This document shows, one piece after another, positions 1 to 8,414 of a DNA stretch of 64,000 bases. The stretch is from positions 311,001 through 375,000 of the forward strand of contig JAFCIZ010000003.1 of NCBI GenBank assembly GCA_017871115.1, given 5' to 3'. Every line of letters begins with the position of its first letter. Position 1 is the first letter of the stretch. A program made the position numbers and the translations under genes. The stretch comes from Cunninghamella blakesleeana (Eukaryota > Mucoromycota > Mucoromycetes > Mucorales > Cunninghamellaceae). A model generated the notes under the pieces. That model did not search any database and had not been told where the DNA came from. It saw only the letters and a list, made by a program, of their open reading frames with translations.

Positions 1-110
1 AAATTAAATAATAAATAAATAAACAAATAAGAATAAGTAGAAATAAAAGATACATAATAATAATAATATAATAAAATTAATATAATAATAATAATAATAA
101 TAATAAATAT

Positions 111-173
<63 letters not shown>

Positions 174-202
174 ACTGTGGGTCCCTAAACTCCACCTGAT
201 CC
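1..202. repeat. A-rich low-complexity flank with a 35-base A run
   Basis: Simple A/T-rich sequence ending in an uninterrupted A run at 137-171. A 31-base unique stretch follows, up to the point where Tc1-A homology begins at about 203. It contains no gene. The A run may be the poly(A) tail of a retroelement whose body lies outside the window, or just low-complexity DNA. Confidence 0.6.
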
Positions 203-1179
203 GCCTCTATACGTCTAGGCATACTTTCAATATGTTTTATGCACATTTCCGGTGTTATTTTTTTGTACCATATGTGGGCCGCGCGCTCCCATAGTTCTTG
301 TTTGTTTTTAGGCGGTATGTTGTATGCTGCAAGTTGACACTTAAGATAAAACCACATATTTTCGATTGGATTTAAATCTGGAGAGTATGGTGGCCAATCT
401 AGAACGTTTATATGATGTTTTTTTATCCATTTAGTGGTAAAAGCTGACTTATGTTTAGGATCATTGTCTTGTTGCAGAAGAACCTCATTCAGTTTCATGC
501 CATAATCTTTTAAGGTGCCTTTGAAATCGTCCCCTAAAATCTCACAGTACAATTTAGAGTCCATTCCACCTTCTATTTTTGCAATATAACCTGGTCCGTG
601 TTGCGTAAAACAACTCCACAACATTAAACTTCCACCACCACCCTTATACTTGAAATTGAAATTATGGTCTCGTAAAGGTCTTCCTTTTTTAACCCACGTC
701 CATAATTTCCCATCGGATCCAAAACGATTTATTTTTGTTTCGTCACTAAAGACGACCTTTTTCCAATCTTCAACTGTCCAGTGTCTATGTGCTTTTGCCC
801 AATTTAAACGCTTTTTCTTTCGTATAGTAGTAAGTGGCAAAGCGGACTTTTTAATCTCCGAAGCAAAATCATTATTACCAAGGAATCTTCGTATAGAATA
901 TGCTGAAATATTATAGCCACTAAAACGTAAAGCCCTTGAAGCACCTATAGCTGTAGAAAACTTGCCAGTATAGAAGTTACGAGCAATCAACCTGCCTAAA
1001 TTACATGAGATTTCTGAATGTCGACCAGCATTATTTTTACAATTAACGTAATTGCGTTTTGCAATTTTACTAATGAGACCGAGTGAAATATTCAGTGAAC
1101 TTGCAATACTTCTATATGTTTCTTTATTATTAAGTTTTTCCAAAACTGCCATTTTTTTGTTGTGAGATGTCTTCACCAT
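203..1179 (-). pseudogene. Tc1/mariner DD34E transposase, C-terminally truncated (copy A2)
   Basis: Starts at ATG 1179 (MVKTSHNKK) with the same sequence as intact copy A1. An N-terminal helix-turn-helix region covers roughly residues 1-110, followed by the catalytic motifs FSDETKINRF, QQDNDPKH and SPDLNPIENMW. About a dozen native C-terminal residues are replaced at the break near base 203. The frame stays open through unrelated sequence and then through a homopolymer encoding a run of Phe, so the apparent 391-residue protein is an artefact of the junction. All three catalytic acidic residues remain, but without the second terminal repeat the element cannot move by itself. Confidence 0.88.
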
Positions 1180-1579
1180 TGTTAATGGAATTAGGTTAAT
1201 GAGTAGTAAGATGGTAAAGATTCAAAAAAAATAAAAAAATAAAAAAAACTGTAATTATAGTGACTTAAGGTCTCGGAAAATTTAAAAAATAAAAAAAAAA
1301 ACCATTTTATAATGTCACATAAAAAATTATATTTAAAAGAATTTTATATCTATCATAAAAACAGAAAAAAAAAAAACAGGTTTTTCATACTTTTTTTGAA
1401 ACCCCGTTCATTTAAGGCTTCATACTTTCTCCAGCGCCAATTAGTATATAAAGCATGAAAGCTCATAACCACAGCTCTCATTTGATATAAAAGTTACCAT
1501 TTTGTATTTATATTTAATTTCGAGAAAAATAAAAAAATATAAAAAAAAAAAAAATCGTGAACAATTTCGCTCGTCACTG
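203..1579 (-). mobile_element. Tc1-A copy A2, one end missing
   Basis: The right terminal inverted repeat is present (it reads inward CAGTGACGAGCGAAATTG on the minus strand) and is followed by the TA target at 1580-1581. The left terminal repeat, left non-coding region and the last codons of the transposase are missing. Homology to copy A1 stops abruptly at about 203. The retained part appears essentially identical to A1, so the loss is recent. Confidence 0.9.
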
Positions 1580-1581
1580 TA

Positions 1582-2026
1582 TGTTGTAATAATTATGTAT
1601 TTTGTTGGTTTGGATATAGCTTTTAATGTCTTCAATCACCTTTGGACAAATATATTTTTTTTTTTTTTTTGTGCTGTTTTTTTTTTTTTTTTTTTTTTTA
1701 AATTGATGTTGTTGGAATAATTGTTTGTTAAATAACTGTTATAAAAGATTTGTTGTAATATAAATAATTGTTGTAAATAAATGAAATATATGTTGTAAAT
1801 AAATAAAATAACTATTGTAAAATATAATTTTTTGTTGTATGTGTTGTTGAAATAATAATAATTGTTGTAGAATGTTGTCTTTTGTATAATAATTGTAATA
1901 TAATAAATTGTTATGTTAATATTTGTCTAGCTTTTATCGTCTTCAATTTCCCTTGGACGTATAATAATAATATTTTTTATAATAATTCTTTTTTTTTTTT
2001 TTTTTAAAATATTTTTTTTTTTTTTT
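1582..2026 (-). other. 3' non-coding part of the gypsy element, truncated by Tc1-A2
   Basis: AT-rich DNA between the pol stop codon and Tc1-A2, with T runs at about 1650-1700 and 1990-2025. A sequence of about 35 bp, beginning TAGCTTTTA and containing GTCTTCAAT and CTTTGGAC/CCTTGGAC, occurs at about 1617 and again at about 1929. There is no integrase or chromodomain reading frame here on either strand. A 3' LTR would be expected, but I cannot recognise one. Confidence 0.55.
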
Positions 2027-5000
2027 TTAATACCCAAGTCTTGAAAGAAAATCTGCAGACTGTTGTTTTTTTCCACTACGATACTGTATTTCAAAATCAT
2101 AATCAGCCAAGTAAGTAATCCATCTTGCCACCATACCAGTAGGTTTAGGTGCTTTTATTAGCCATCGTAAAGGAGAATGATCAGAAAGGACTGTAAACTT
2201 TTTTCCTAAAAGATATGGTCTAAAAGTTTGTAAACTCCATATGAGAGCCAGACATTCTAGTTTAGTTGCACTATAATTTTGTTCACTTTGCTTTAAACCT
2301 CGGCTTGCATATACTACTGGATGTTCTTGATTGTCATCATCCAATTGTGTGAGTACACAGCCTAATCCTTCCATAGATGCATCACATACAATTATAAATG
2401 ATTTATTAAAATCAGCCCTTTTAAGAATCGGTGCTTCTGTTAGTTTTTGTTTTAAAAGTTCAAATGATTTTGTTGTTATTTCAGTCCATGGTGATTTATT
2501 TTTTGTTTTTGTTACGTCATGTAAAGGTCTTGCTATTGCTGCAAAATTTTGTATGAATCGTCTGTAATAAGAAGCTAGTCCAATAAATCCCCTGATTTGC
2601 TTAACTGTTGTCGGTTGAGGAAAATCTTTTACTTTTTCTATTTTTGCTGGATCTGTTTTTATTCCATCTTGCGTTATTATATATCCCAGGAATTTTAATT
2701 CATTTTTAAAGAAGACACATTTTTCTATATTAAAAAGTAGTCCACCTTTACGAGCACATTTGAATAATTCTTCTAAATCTAATAAGTGTTGTTCTATACT
2801 TTTTGAGTGTACATTCAAATCATCTATATAGGCTACTAGACATCTATTAATCATTGATCTAAAACATATATCTATTAACCGTTGGAATGTTGCAGGACTA
2901 TTAACTAAACCCATTGGTAGCATTTCATATTGATAGGTGCCAAATTTTGTGACGAATCCAGTTAATTCTTTACTATTATTTTTTAAAGGTACTTGGTGAA
3001 ATCCTGATCTAAGATCTAAAGCTGAAAATATACTTGAAGTACCAAGTTCATCAATAAGATCATCAATTCTAGGTAATGGGTAAGCATCTACTTTAGTTTG
3101 TGCATTTAATTTTCTATAGTCTACTACCATTCTGTAATCGCCATTTTTCTTCTTAACTAATATAATAGGAGCAGTATAAGGTGTATTAGCAGGCTTAATT
3201 ATTCCCAATTCACATAGTCGATCCAATTCCTTTTTTAAATATTCTTGTTCCATTGGACTCATACGATAAGGTCGATGTCTAATGGGTACTGTATTATCTT
3301 GTAAAATTATTTCATGTTCAATCATAGTAGTACATCCCATTCTATCATTGTTCCAGTCAAAAACATCTTGATAATGATTTATTAGTTTCCAAAATTTAAT
3401 TTTATAATCTTCAGGTATATTTCCAAGTTGTAGTTTTTCTTTAAGAGATTCATCCAGTGTTTCATCATCATCCATATTATCAATATTAAATAATTCTTCT
3501 GTTAATCCATTCATGTCAAGTGATTCAACTATATCATAACCTTTCAGATCATCAGCTTCTAATACACATTCATTATTCATTAAATTATAATATTCACTAA
3601 TTATATGATGAGGTGGTAAATCAATATCATTATCAGATCTATTAATTAAATTTAATGTAAATTCGTTTGGATTAGCAATAGCATTTTGATCATCTTGAGT
3701 AAGAAGTATAGGTTCAGATGTATGCATAGAAGGATTTACATAGAATTGACAATTTGTATGAGGAGGTATGGTCATCCCTTGAATACCAGTAGATATAATT
3801 AAACTATTTTCATTTTGATTACGATCAATATTAATTCTAACGTCATCTTCCATATAATAATTTTCTTCATCAGAGTATTCATCATGTTCCCAATCATCAT
3901 CAGTTTCAGTGTCTGTTGTTGTTTCAAGATCACTATTTGTTGTATCAAAATTATTATCTATTTCGTTAGTATCCTTTGTTGTATTATCTTGTGTTGAGTT
4001 TGCAGATTGATATTTAATATTAATTGATTTAATTGTAACTAACGGCTTATCTGTTTCTTTTAAAAATGTAATTGGTAATTCAGCTGATTTATGTTTATAC
4101 AAAACTTTAAGAGTACTTGTCCTAAAATTAAGAAGAGCTTGAGCATGACTTAACCAATTATTGCCTAAAACCAAGTGAGCAGGACATTTAGGTAATACTT
4201 CCATATTAACAGGTATTATAATGTCAGGTGTTACTTGTATTTGTACATCATGTATTGTTCCAAGAGTTGCTTGTTTTGTACCATTTCCTAAAATAAAGAT
4301 ATTAGTAGAAGGAGCATCAATTTGTAAACCTAATAATTTCATCATTGATTTTGACATGCAAGATTTCGAGGCACCGCTATCAATCAATCCTCTTATTCTT
4401 TTATCATTAATAATTAAACTTGTATAAGCTGCTGTTGTAGTAAGTTCTGTGTTAGTTAATGTATTTAATGGTATGTCTGTTGCAGTTGTATCGGTTTGAT
4501 CTTTTATTTTTGTTGCTTTTCTTTTAGGTCTACATGCAGTTAATAATTGACGTCGTAAAGTATGTGATGATTTAATTAAATCTCCAACATCAATATTGGC
4601 TTTTTGTTTAAAAACATCATCTACTATGTTATAGTTTATTTGCACTGGAGATGGTGGTTGTCGTTTACGTTTTGTTTTATTTTCTGGTTCAATAGTATTA
4701 TCCATAATATAATCATTAATCATGTCTTGTTGAGATAGCTGTTGTTCAGTAATATCTTCAATTAATTTAGATGTATTATTTATATTTAATTTTTGTTTTC
4801 CTTTGTTGATTGTTTTTGGAGTCTTAGAAGATGAAGGTATAACTGCAGGTGGTTTGTCTAATCTGGCTGCATAAAGATCTTCATCATCATAATGTGTATA
4901 TTCATTTTCATCCCATAATTCATGTTGATCAAATATTGCATTCATATTTTGTTGATTATTTTCTGTATTATTGTCTTTTGTATTGTTTTTATTATTTTTA

Positions 5001-5140
5001 TAAAAGTTATTGTTGTTATTGTGATTATTATTGCTAATATTGTTATTATTATTATTGTTATTAATGGATTTGTTATCAGGGACTGCCAATTGACCATTAG
5101 ATGCAATTGCCCTGTCTAGTTTTTTGATTGAGTTTGTTGA
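2027..5140 (-). CDS. Ty3/gypsy Pol: protease, reverse transcriptase, RNase H; no integrase
   Basis: The frame is open from 5140 and is entered from gag by a -1 shift. It has no ATG at its start, and the first possible bacterial-type start, at 5089, is TTG. Numbering from 5089, an Asn-rich leader is followed by a retroviral-type aspartic protease (LIDSGA, active Asp about 237), an acidic linker (380-420), RT with VVDYRKLN, LPMGL and the catalytic YIDD (754-757), then RNase H with Asp 903, Glu 945 and Asp 970, ending at the usual AD-LSR boundary (residue 1020). In Ty3/gypsy Pol an integrase normally follows this point. Here a stop does, and no integrase frame is found downstream. The copy can therefore encode reverse transcription but not integration, unless integrase is supplied in trans. 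The frame itself is undamaged. Confidence 0.93.
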   Translation of the reverse strand, partial: STNSIKKLDRAIASNGQLAVPDNKSINNNNNNNNISNNNHNNNNNFYKNNKNNTKDNNTENNQQNMNAIFDQHELWDENEYTHYDDEDLYAARLDKPPAVIPSSSKTPKTINKGKQKLNINNTSKLIEDITEQQLSQQDMINDYIMDNTIEPENKTKRKRQPPSPVQINYNIVDDVFKQKANIDVGDLIKSSHTLRRQLLTACRPKRKATKIKDQTDTTATDIPLNTLTNTELTTTAAYTSLIINDKRIRGLIDSGASKSCMSKSMMKLLGLQIDAPSTNIFILGNGTKQATLGTIHDVQIQVTPDIIIPVNMEVLPKCPAHLVLGNNWLSHAQALLNFRTSTLKVLYKHKSAELPITFLKETDKPLVTIKSINIKYQSANSTQDNTTKDTNEIDNNFDTTNSDLETTTDTETDDDWEHDEYSDEENYYMEDDVRINIDRNQNENSLIISTGIQGMTIPPHTNCQFYVNPSMHTSEPILLTQDDQNAIANPNEFTLNLINRSDNDIDLPPHHIISEYYNLMNNECVLEADDLKGYDIVESLDMNGLTEELFNIDNMDDDETLDESLKEKLQLGNIPEDYKIKFWKLINHYQDVFDWNNDRMGCTTMIEHEIILQDNTVPIRHRPYRMSPMEQEYLKKELDRLCELGIIKPANTPYTAPIILVKKKNGDYRMVVDYRKLNAQTKVDAYPLPRIDDLIDELGTSSIFSALDLRSGFHQVPLKNNSKELTGFVTKFGTYQYEMLPMGLVNSPATFQRLIDICFRSMINRCLVAYIDDLNVHSKSIEQHLLDLEELFKCARKGGLLFNIEKCVFFKNELKFLGYIITQDGIKTDPAKIEKVKDFPQPTTVKQIRGFIGLASYYRRFIQNFAAIARPLHDVTKTKNKSPWTEITTKSFELLKQKLTEAPILKRADFNKSFIIVCDASMEGLGCVLTQLDDDNQEHPVVYASRGLKQSEQNYSATKLECLALIWSLQTFRPYLLGKKFTVLSDHSPLRWLIKAPKPTGMVARWITYLADYDFEIQYRSGKKQQSADFLSRLGY
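5079..5125 (-). promoter_or_regulatory. Programmed -1 frameshift site: A AAA AAC heptamer, gag stop, hairpin
   Basis: On the minus strand the gag frame reads TCA AAA AAC TAG. This places a canonical X XXY YYZ slippery heptamer (A AAA AAC, bases 5125-5119) directly before the gag stop. After a 6-nt spacer (TAGACA), GGGCAATTG (5112-5104) can pair with CAATTG (5092-5087) across an 11-nt loop. Three more G-C pairs (5112-5110 with 5081-5079) form across a 5-nt bulge. Slippage by -1 enters the pol frame, which is open from 5140. Heptamer, frame and spacing are all seen directly; efficiency is not known. Confidence 0.85.
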
Positions 5141-6150
5141 TTATATTGTTGTTGATGTTGTTGTTGGTTAGGTAAATAATTATGATTATTATTATCATAA
5201 TTATTATCTTGATTATATTGTTGGTTGTTATAACGTCTTGATCCATAGTTATTTTTATATGGTCCATAATTATGAGATCCATGGTAATTATTATAGTTAT
5301 TACTTCTATTAGATTTCGATAGTTCATTTCGTACTATTTTAACAATATCATCACTGGTAAGGTTATCATTTTTAAGAGGTTTCTTAGTCGATTGATTCAA
5401 TTGTTCCATTCTATCATTCATTTTCTTTTCCATGGTTTCCATATTAGTAACTAAGCGTTCTAATAATGTTACAACTGGATCAGAATGAATAGACGATTTA
5501 GAATCCATGGCACGTTGACTAGAATCCATCATTGTAAAAGAATCTACATTTCCAAGTGGATAATTGTTCGATTGTACATCAGTACTAGAATAATTATGAG
5601 TAATACCATAAGTCTTATTAGCATTCCACCATGATTCTGCATACTTCAACCATTGTTGTTCAGTAATGGAACCATGTTCAATACAATGTTTACTGATGGC
5701 AGGTAATAATCCATAACGAAAACGCATCGATACAATGTCTTTGTCATCTTTTTTTGCTAATCGCGCAACTTCTTGTAACCTAGAATAAAAATCACGTGGA
5801 TGTTCATCAGTACCTTGACGCATATCATTAAGAATTAACTTATAAGATTCAAGTAGTTCTGGAGTTACAAACTTTTCTTCTAAAGCATCCATCGCTACAT
5901 CAAAAGTTAAACTATCTTGAAATTGATCTTTGAGCGAATCCAAATAAGTTTTAGCCGATTTTCTGACTTGTATCTTCAATATAGCAAGTTTTCTACTATC
6001 TGTAGTATTGTTAGAGAGTTCCAAGAATGTTTCTAGAATTTGTCTGAAGTGACGGAAGTCTTCACGTTCACCACCAGAAAAAGGAATAAGTTGAGGTTTG
6101 AAGTCCATGAATGGTTGTTTTTGAGCCAACACGGTATAATCGTAAGACAT
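5116..6150 (-). CDS. Ty3/gypsy Gag (capsid), no zinc knuckle
   Basis: ATG at 6150, TAG stop at 5116-5118, 344 residues. Residues about 20-170 match the retrotransposon gag (capsid) pattern, including a block of the form F..L..KF..PE..ESYKL.LNDMRQG.DE..RDFYSRLQEVARLAKK. A coiled-coil-prone segment rich in Glu/Met/Lys follows (about 225-265). The tail is basic and rich in Asn, Tyr and Gln. The CCHC zinc knuckle usual in gypsy nucleocapsids is absent, and the basic Asn/Gln tail may bind RNA in its place (inference). It overlaps the pol frame by 25 nt at the frameshift site. Its product would form the virus-like particle in the cytoplasm. Confidence 0.88.
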   Translation of the reverse strand: MSYDYTVLAQKQPFMDFKPQLIPFSGGEREDFRHFRQILETFLELSNNTTDSRKLAILKIQVRKSAKTYLDSLKDQFQDSLTFDVAMDALEEKFVTPELLESYKLILNDMRQGTDEHPRDFYSRLQEVARLAKKDDKDIVSMRFRYGLLPAISKHCIEHGSITEQQWLKYAESWWNANKTYGITHNYSSTDVQSNNYPLGNVDSFTMMDSSQRAMDSKSSIHSDPVVTLLERLVTNMETMEKKMNDRMEQLNQSTKKPLKNDNLTSDDIVKIVRNELSKSNRSNNYNNYHGSHNYGPYKNNYGSRRYNNQQYNQDNNYDNNNHNYLPNQQQHQQQYNQQTQSKN

Positions 6151-6251
6151 CCTATAATTAATTATTTTCAGTTTGCTTGATTATTGTTTAGTAGTTTATA
6201 TAGAATGAATATCTTTCCCAGTAGTTATTGAAAGTATAAGCTTGTAGAAAA

Positions 6252-6272
6252 GATCCCCGCCAGTGAGCACCA
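6252..6272 (-). promoter_or_regulatory. Primer-binding site of the gypsy element
   Basis: The minus strand reads TGGTGCTCACTGGCGG immediately inside the presumed LTR edge. TGG at the LTR side is the complement of a tRNA 3' CCA. The primer tRNA would end AGTGAGC-A-CCA, with an acceptor stem beginning GCTCACT. Four bases (6273-6276) separate it from an LTR-like TGTTGTG edge. The tRNA was not identified, because no tRNA gene is present in the window. Confidence 0.7.
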
Positions 6273-6276
6273 AATA

Positions 6277-6420
6277 TGTTGTGTGGGTTTTTGTTTAAGA
6301 TTTATTTTGTTGAAATGAGGAATGAGTATTATAAGTAATATTTGATATGTATAATATAATTCCAGTGAGCACCAGTTCCTGTTTTATAAGTAGAACGACT
6401 TAATATAAAGGAATAAAAAA
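6277..6420 (-). repeat. LTR-like terminus of the gypsy element (extent uncertain)
   Basis: Begins TGTTGTGTGGG on the plus strand, so the element's own strand ends in ACA, as LTRs do. It contains CAGTGAGCACCAG (about 6364) followed by TGTTTTATAAGTAGA. The same block recurs at about 7170, and the edge itself resembles the sequence at about 7080. The outer LTR boundary and the matching 3' LTR could not be found. Confidence 0.4.
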
Positions 6421-6852
6421 ATAAAATAAAATAAAGTAAAAATAAAGAAATAAAAAAATAAAAATTTTAAAAGGTGTAATATAATTGCAGGATTAAAGAG
6501 AGATTTCAGTAACCGCAATATAAAATAAATATAATAAGAAAATTTAAAAAAAGTAATTTAAATTTGAGTGGTTGAAAAATATTTAAGTAAATAAATATAA
6601 AAATGTAAAATAAAATAATATGGGTTGTTATAAAAAATAGATAAATTCAGTAACTTGAATGAGTTATAAGTAAAATAAGTTAAAATTATAAAATATGATT
6701 TATAAAGTGGACAAGTTCAATAATTATTTAATAGATAATAATTTATTATAAAAATTTGACAATTTAAAAGAAAGAAAGAGAGAAAAATTGGTTCTATTTA
6801 TATTTAAAAAAAAAAAATTAAAATTTATAAGGATCGGGTAAGGAACAAAAGC
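6421..6852. other. AT-rich region without a recognisable gene
   Basis: Strongly A-rich on the plus strand with scattered AAATAA words and no open frame of note. A purine-rich block followed by TTCTATTTATATT (about 6770-6835) resembles the block just left of the second minisatellite (about 10484-10580). This suggests the two arrays sit in related sequence. Confidence 0.5.
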
Positions 6853-7018
6853 ACCTTGGTGTTTTTGTACCTTTGGTGTTTTTGCACCTTTGGTGTTTTT
6901 GCACCTTGGTGTTTTTGCACCTTGGTGTTTTTGCACCTTGGTGTTTTTGCACCTTGGTGTTTTTGCACCTTGGTGTTTTTGCACCTTTGGTGTTTTTGCA
7001 CCTTGGTGTTTTTGCACC
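6853..7018. repeat. Minisatellite 1: about ten 16-17 bp units
   Basis: Head-to-tail units of CACCTTGGTGTTTTTG, some with an extra T (CACCTTTGGTG...). CACC and GGTG within each unit are inverted around TT or TTT, so each unit can form a small hairpin. Because 16 is not a multiple of 3, all frames stay open and give spurious repetitive reading frames on both strands. Confidence 0.95.
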
Positions 7019-7749
7019 AGTAGCACAAAGCCAATCCAAAAAAGGAAAGAAAAATCAGAGAGCGTTATTGCTAACAGTATTGTTGTGTAAATTTTTGGTT
7101 GTTTGAAAAATAGAATTTCCTTTTATAGTTTTGGAAAGTAGATAGTTTTATAGTTTAGTTTAGTTGTCAGTGAGCACCAGTATCTTGTTTTATAAGTAGA
7201 TACAACTTAGTTTAGATTGATAGTTTAAAATAAAAATAAAATAATAAAATAAAATAAAATAAATTATATAATTGGATAAAGATCAACAATTATATAGACA
7301 AAATAATAAAATTAAAATAAAATAAATATAATATCGGATAAAGATCAACGATTATTATAATAATATAATATAAAATAATATTGGATAGTAATCAACAATA
7401 TTAATATAAAGTAAATATAATCTTTAGCTAAAAAGATGAGTTAAGAGAATTTAATATATATAAATCTTTATTTCAAATTAACTGAATATTAACTTCGTAT
7501 TAACTGATTTTTTCAAATAAAATAAAATTTCGCTCCTTTATATATAAAAATGATCTGAATTCAAACCCAGATTGGTAGGTAAGTTATAAAGACCATTATA
7601 ACAAGGAGGAGTATAAATTGATAAAGTTATAAAAGATAAAATAAATAAATATATATAAAATTATGAAATACTATTGGATAAAATATAAAGTTAATATATA
7701 TATATATGCATATATTTATATATGCAAAAACACTTGTTTAAAAATATAT
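7019..7749. other. AT-rich spacer with a second LTR-like block
   Basis: Contains TTGTTGTGTAAATTTTTG (about 7080), similar to the edge at 6277, and a second CAGTGAGCACCAG...TTTTATAAGTAGA block (about 7170-7205). Short words of the form GGATAAAGATCAAC recur at about 7275, 7337 and (degenerate) 7382. It could be an LTR fragment inserted between small gene 1 and its minisatellite. No gene is seen. Confidence 0.4.
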
Positions 7750-8298
7750 TTAAAAATTATTTTTAGGATTATTTAGGTATGATAAGTTCAACCATACCAT
7801 AACATCCCTCCACCACGATTTAGATGACGCCGCATCTTTTTCATGCGTCCAGGTATCTAAATTTATTATCCTTTTGATCATAACCTGGTCGAGTTCATCA
7901 TAAGAACCACTTTTAAATAGCTTCTTCAGTGTTTCTCTTCTTGCCCTAACATACTTATGGTAGCCTATTTTGTTTGGGTGAGCGCAACTTTGATGTATGT
8001 ATTCCAAGGTTTGTGGAATAATAAAATTATCTACCAAATTTTCCTTTTCCCATCTTGCTTTTAATTCAGTAACCAAAATATCGAGTAGATTTTTATAGTT
8101 TTCCTGAATTTGAAACTTGATCCATTCACTAGTAGATATATCCGTGTTTAACCAATATAGAAGTTCAGGAGTTAAAAAATTTAAGTCAATAGGTTCGGTT
8201 ATAGGTACCAATTCATCGAGTATGTTGTCAACTTCATGGGAATCAACAAGATCTTCTTGAGAGAGTAGTTTGTTTGTTTGGTTATCTTGTGGAGTCAT
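7750..8298 (-). CDS. Unrecognised small helical protein, paralogue 1 (182 aa)
   Basis: ATG at 8298, single exon, 182 residues, predicted mostly helical by composition, with no signal peptide or membrane segment. I do not recognise the family. Residues about 92-155 align with the protein at 10742-11215. The shared pattern is a Pro, then I/L-x-Y-I/L-H, a Pro-containing turn, paired arginines followed by L-x-x-LF, and a closing I-x-N-x-D-x-W. Conservation of that pattern despite wide divergence argues that the frame codes for protein. It lies between minisatellite 1 and Tc1-A1, with a T-rich stretch directly upstream of the ATG. It may be cargo of an unidentified mobile element or a host gene family living in repeats. 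Confidence 0.65.
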   Translation of the reverse strand: MTPQDNQTNKLLSQEDLVDSHEVDNILDELVPITEPIDLNFLTPELLYWLNTDISTSEWIKFQIQENYKNLLDILVTELKARWEKENLVDNFIIPQTLEYIHQSCAHPNKIGYHKYVRARRETLKKLFKSGSYDELDQVMIKRIINLDTWTHEKDAASSKSWWRDVMVWLNLSYLNNPKNNF

Positions 8299-8414
8299 CT
8301 TTAATATCGTTAATATTATTATTTTTTTTTTTTTTGAATAAAGAAAAATTATAATATAATTTTTCCTTATTTATAGTTTTTTTTTTTTTTTTCGGAATTT
8401 TAAATATATATATA

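Noticed and set aside
4..202. A 391-residue transposase with a Phe/Tyr/Ile-rich tail
   Set aside because: The tail is the read-through of an A-run and AT microsatellite after a truncation, not a protein domain.
650..916. Open frame of 88 codons on the plus strand, repeated in each Tc1-A copy
   Set aside because: It is the antisense of the transposase core and its conservation follows from the transposase.
5087..5089. Independent start codon for gypsy Pol at 5089
   Set aside because: The codon is TTG and the frame is open further upstream across the gag stop; frameshifting explains Pol expression better.
6853..7018. CRISPR-like array
   Set aside because: Units are contiguous with no unique spacers, and the genome is eukaryotic.
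6724..7106. Repetitive proteins on both strands (HQGAKTPRCKNTK type)
   Set aside because: They are translations of the 16-17 bp minisatellite, open in every frame; no start context or flanking coding sequence.
7540..7600. Possible tRNA or SINE B-box (ATTCAAACCC near 7558)
   Set aside because: No A-box, acceptor stem or anticodon arm can be drawn around it.
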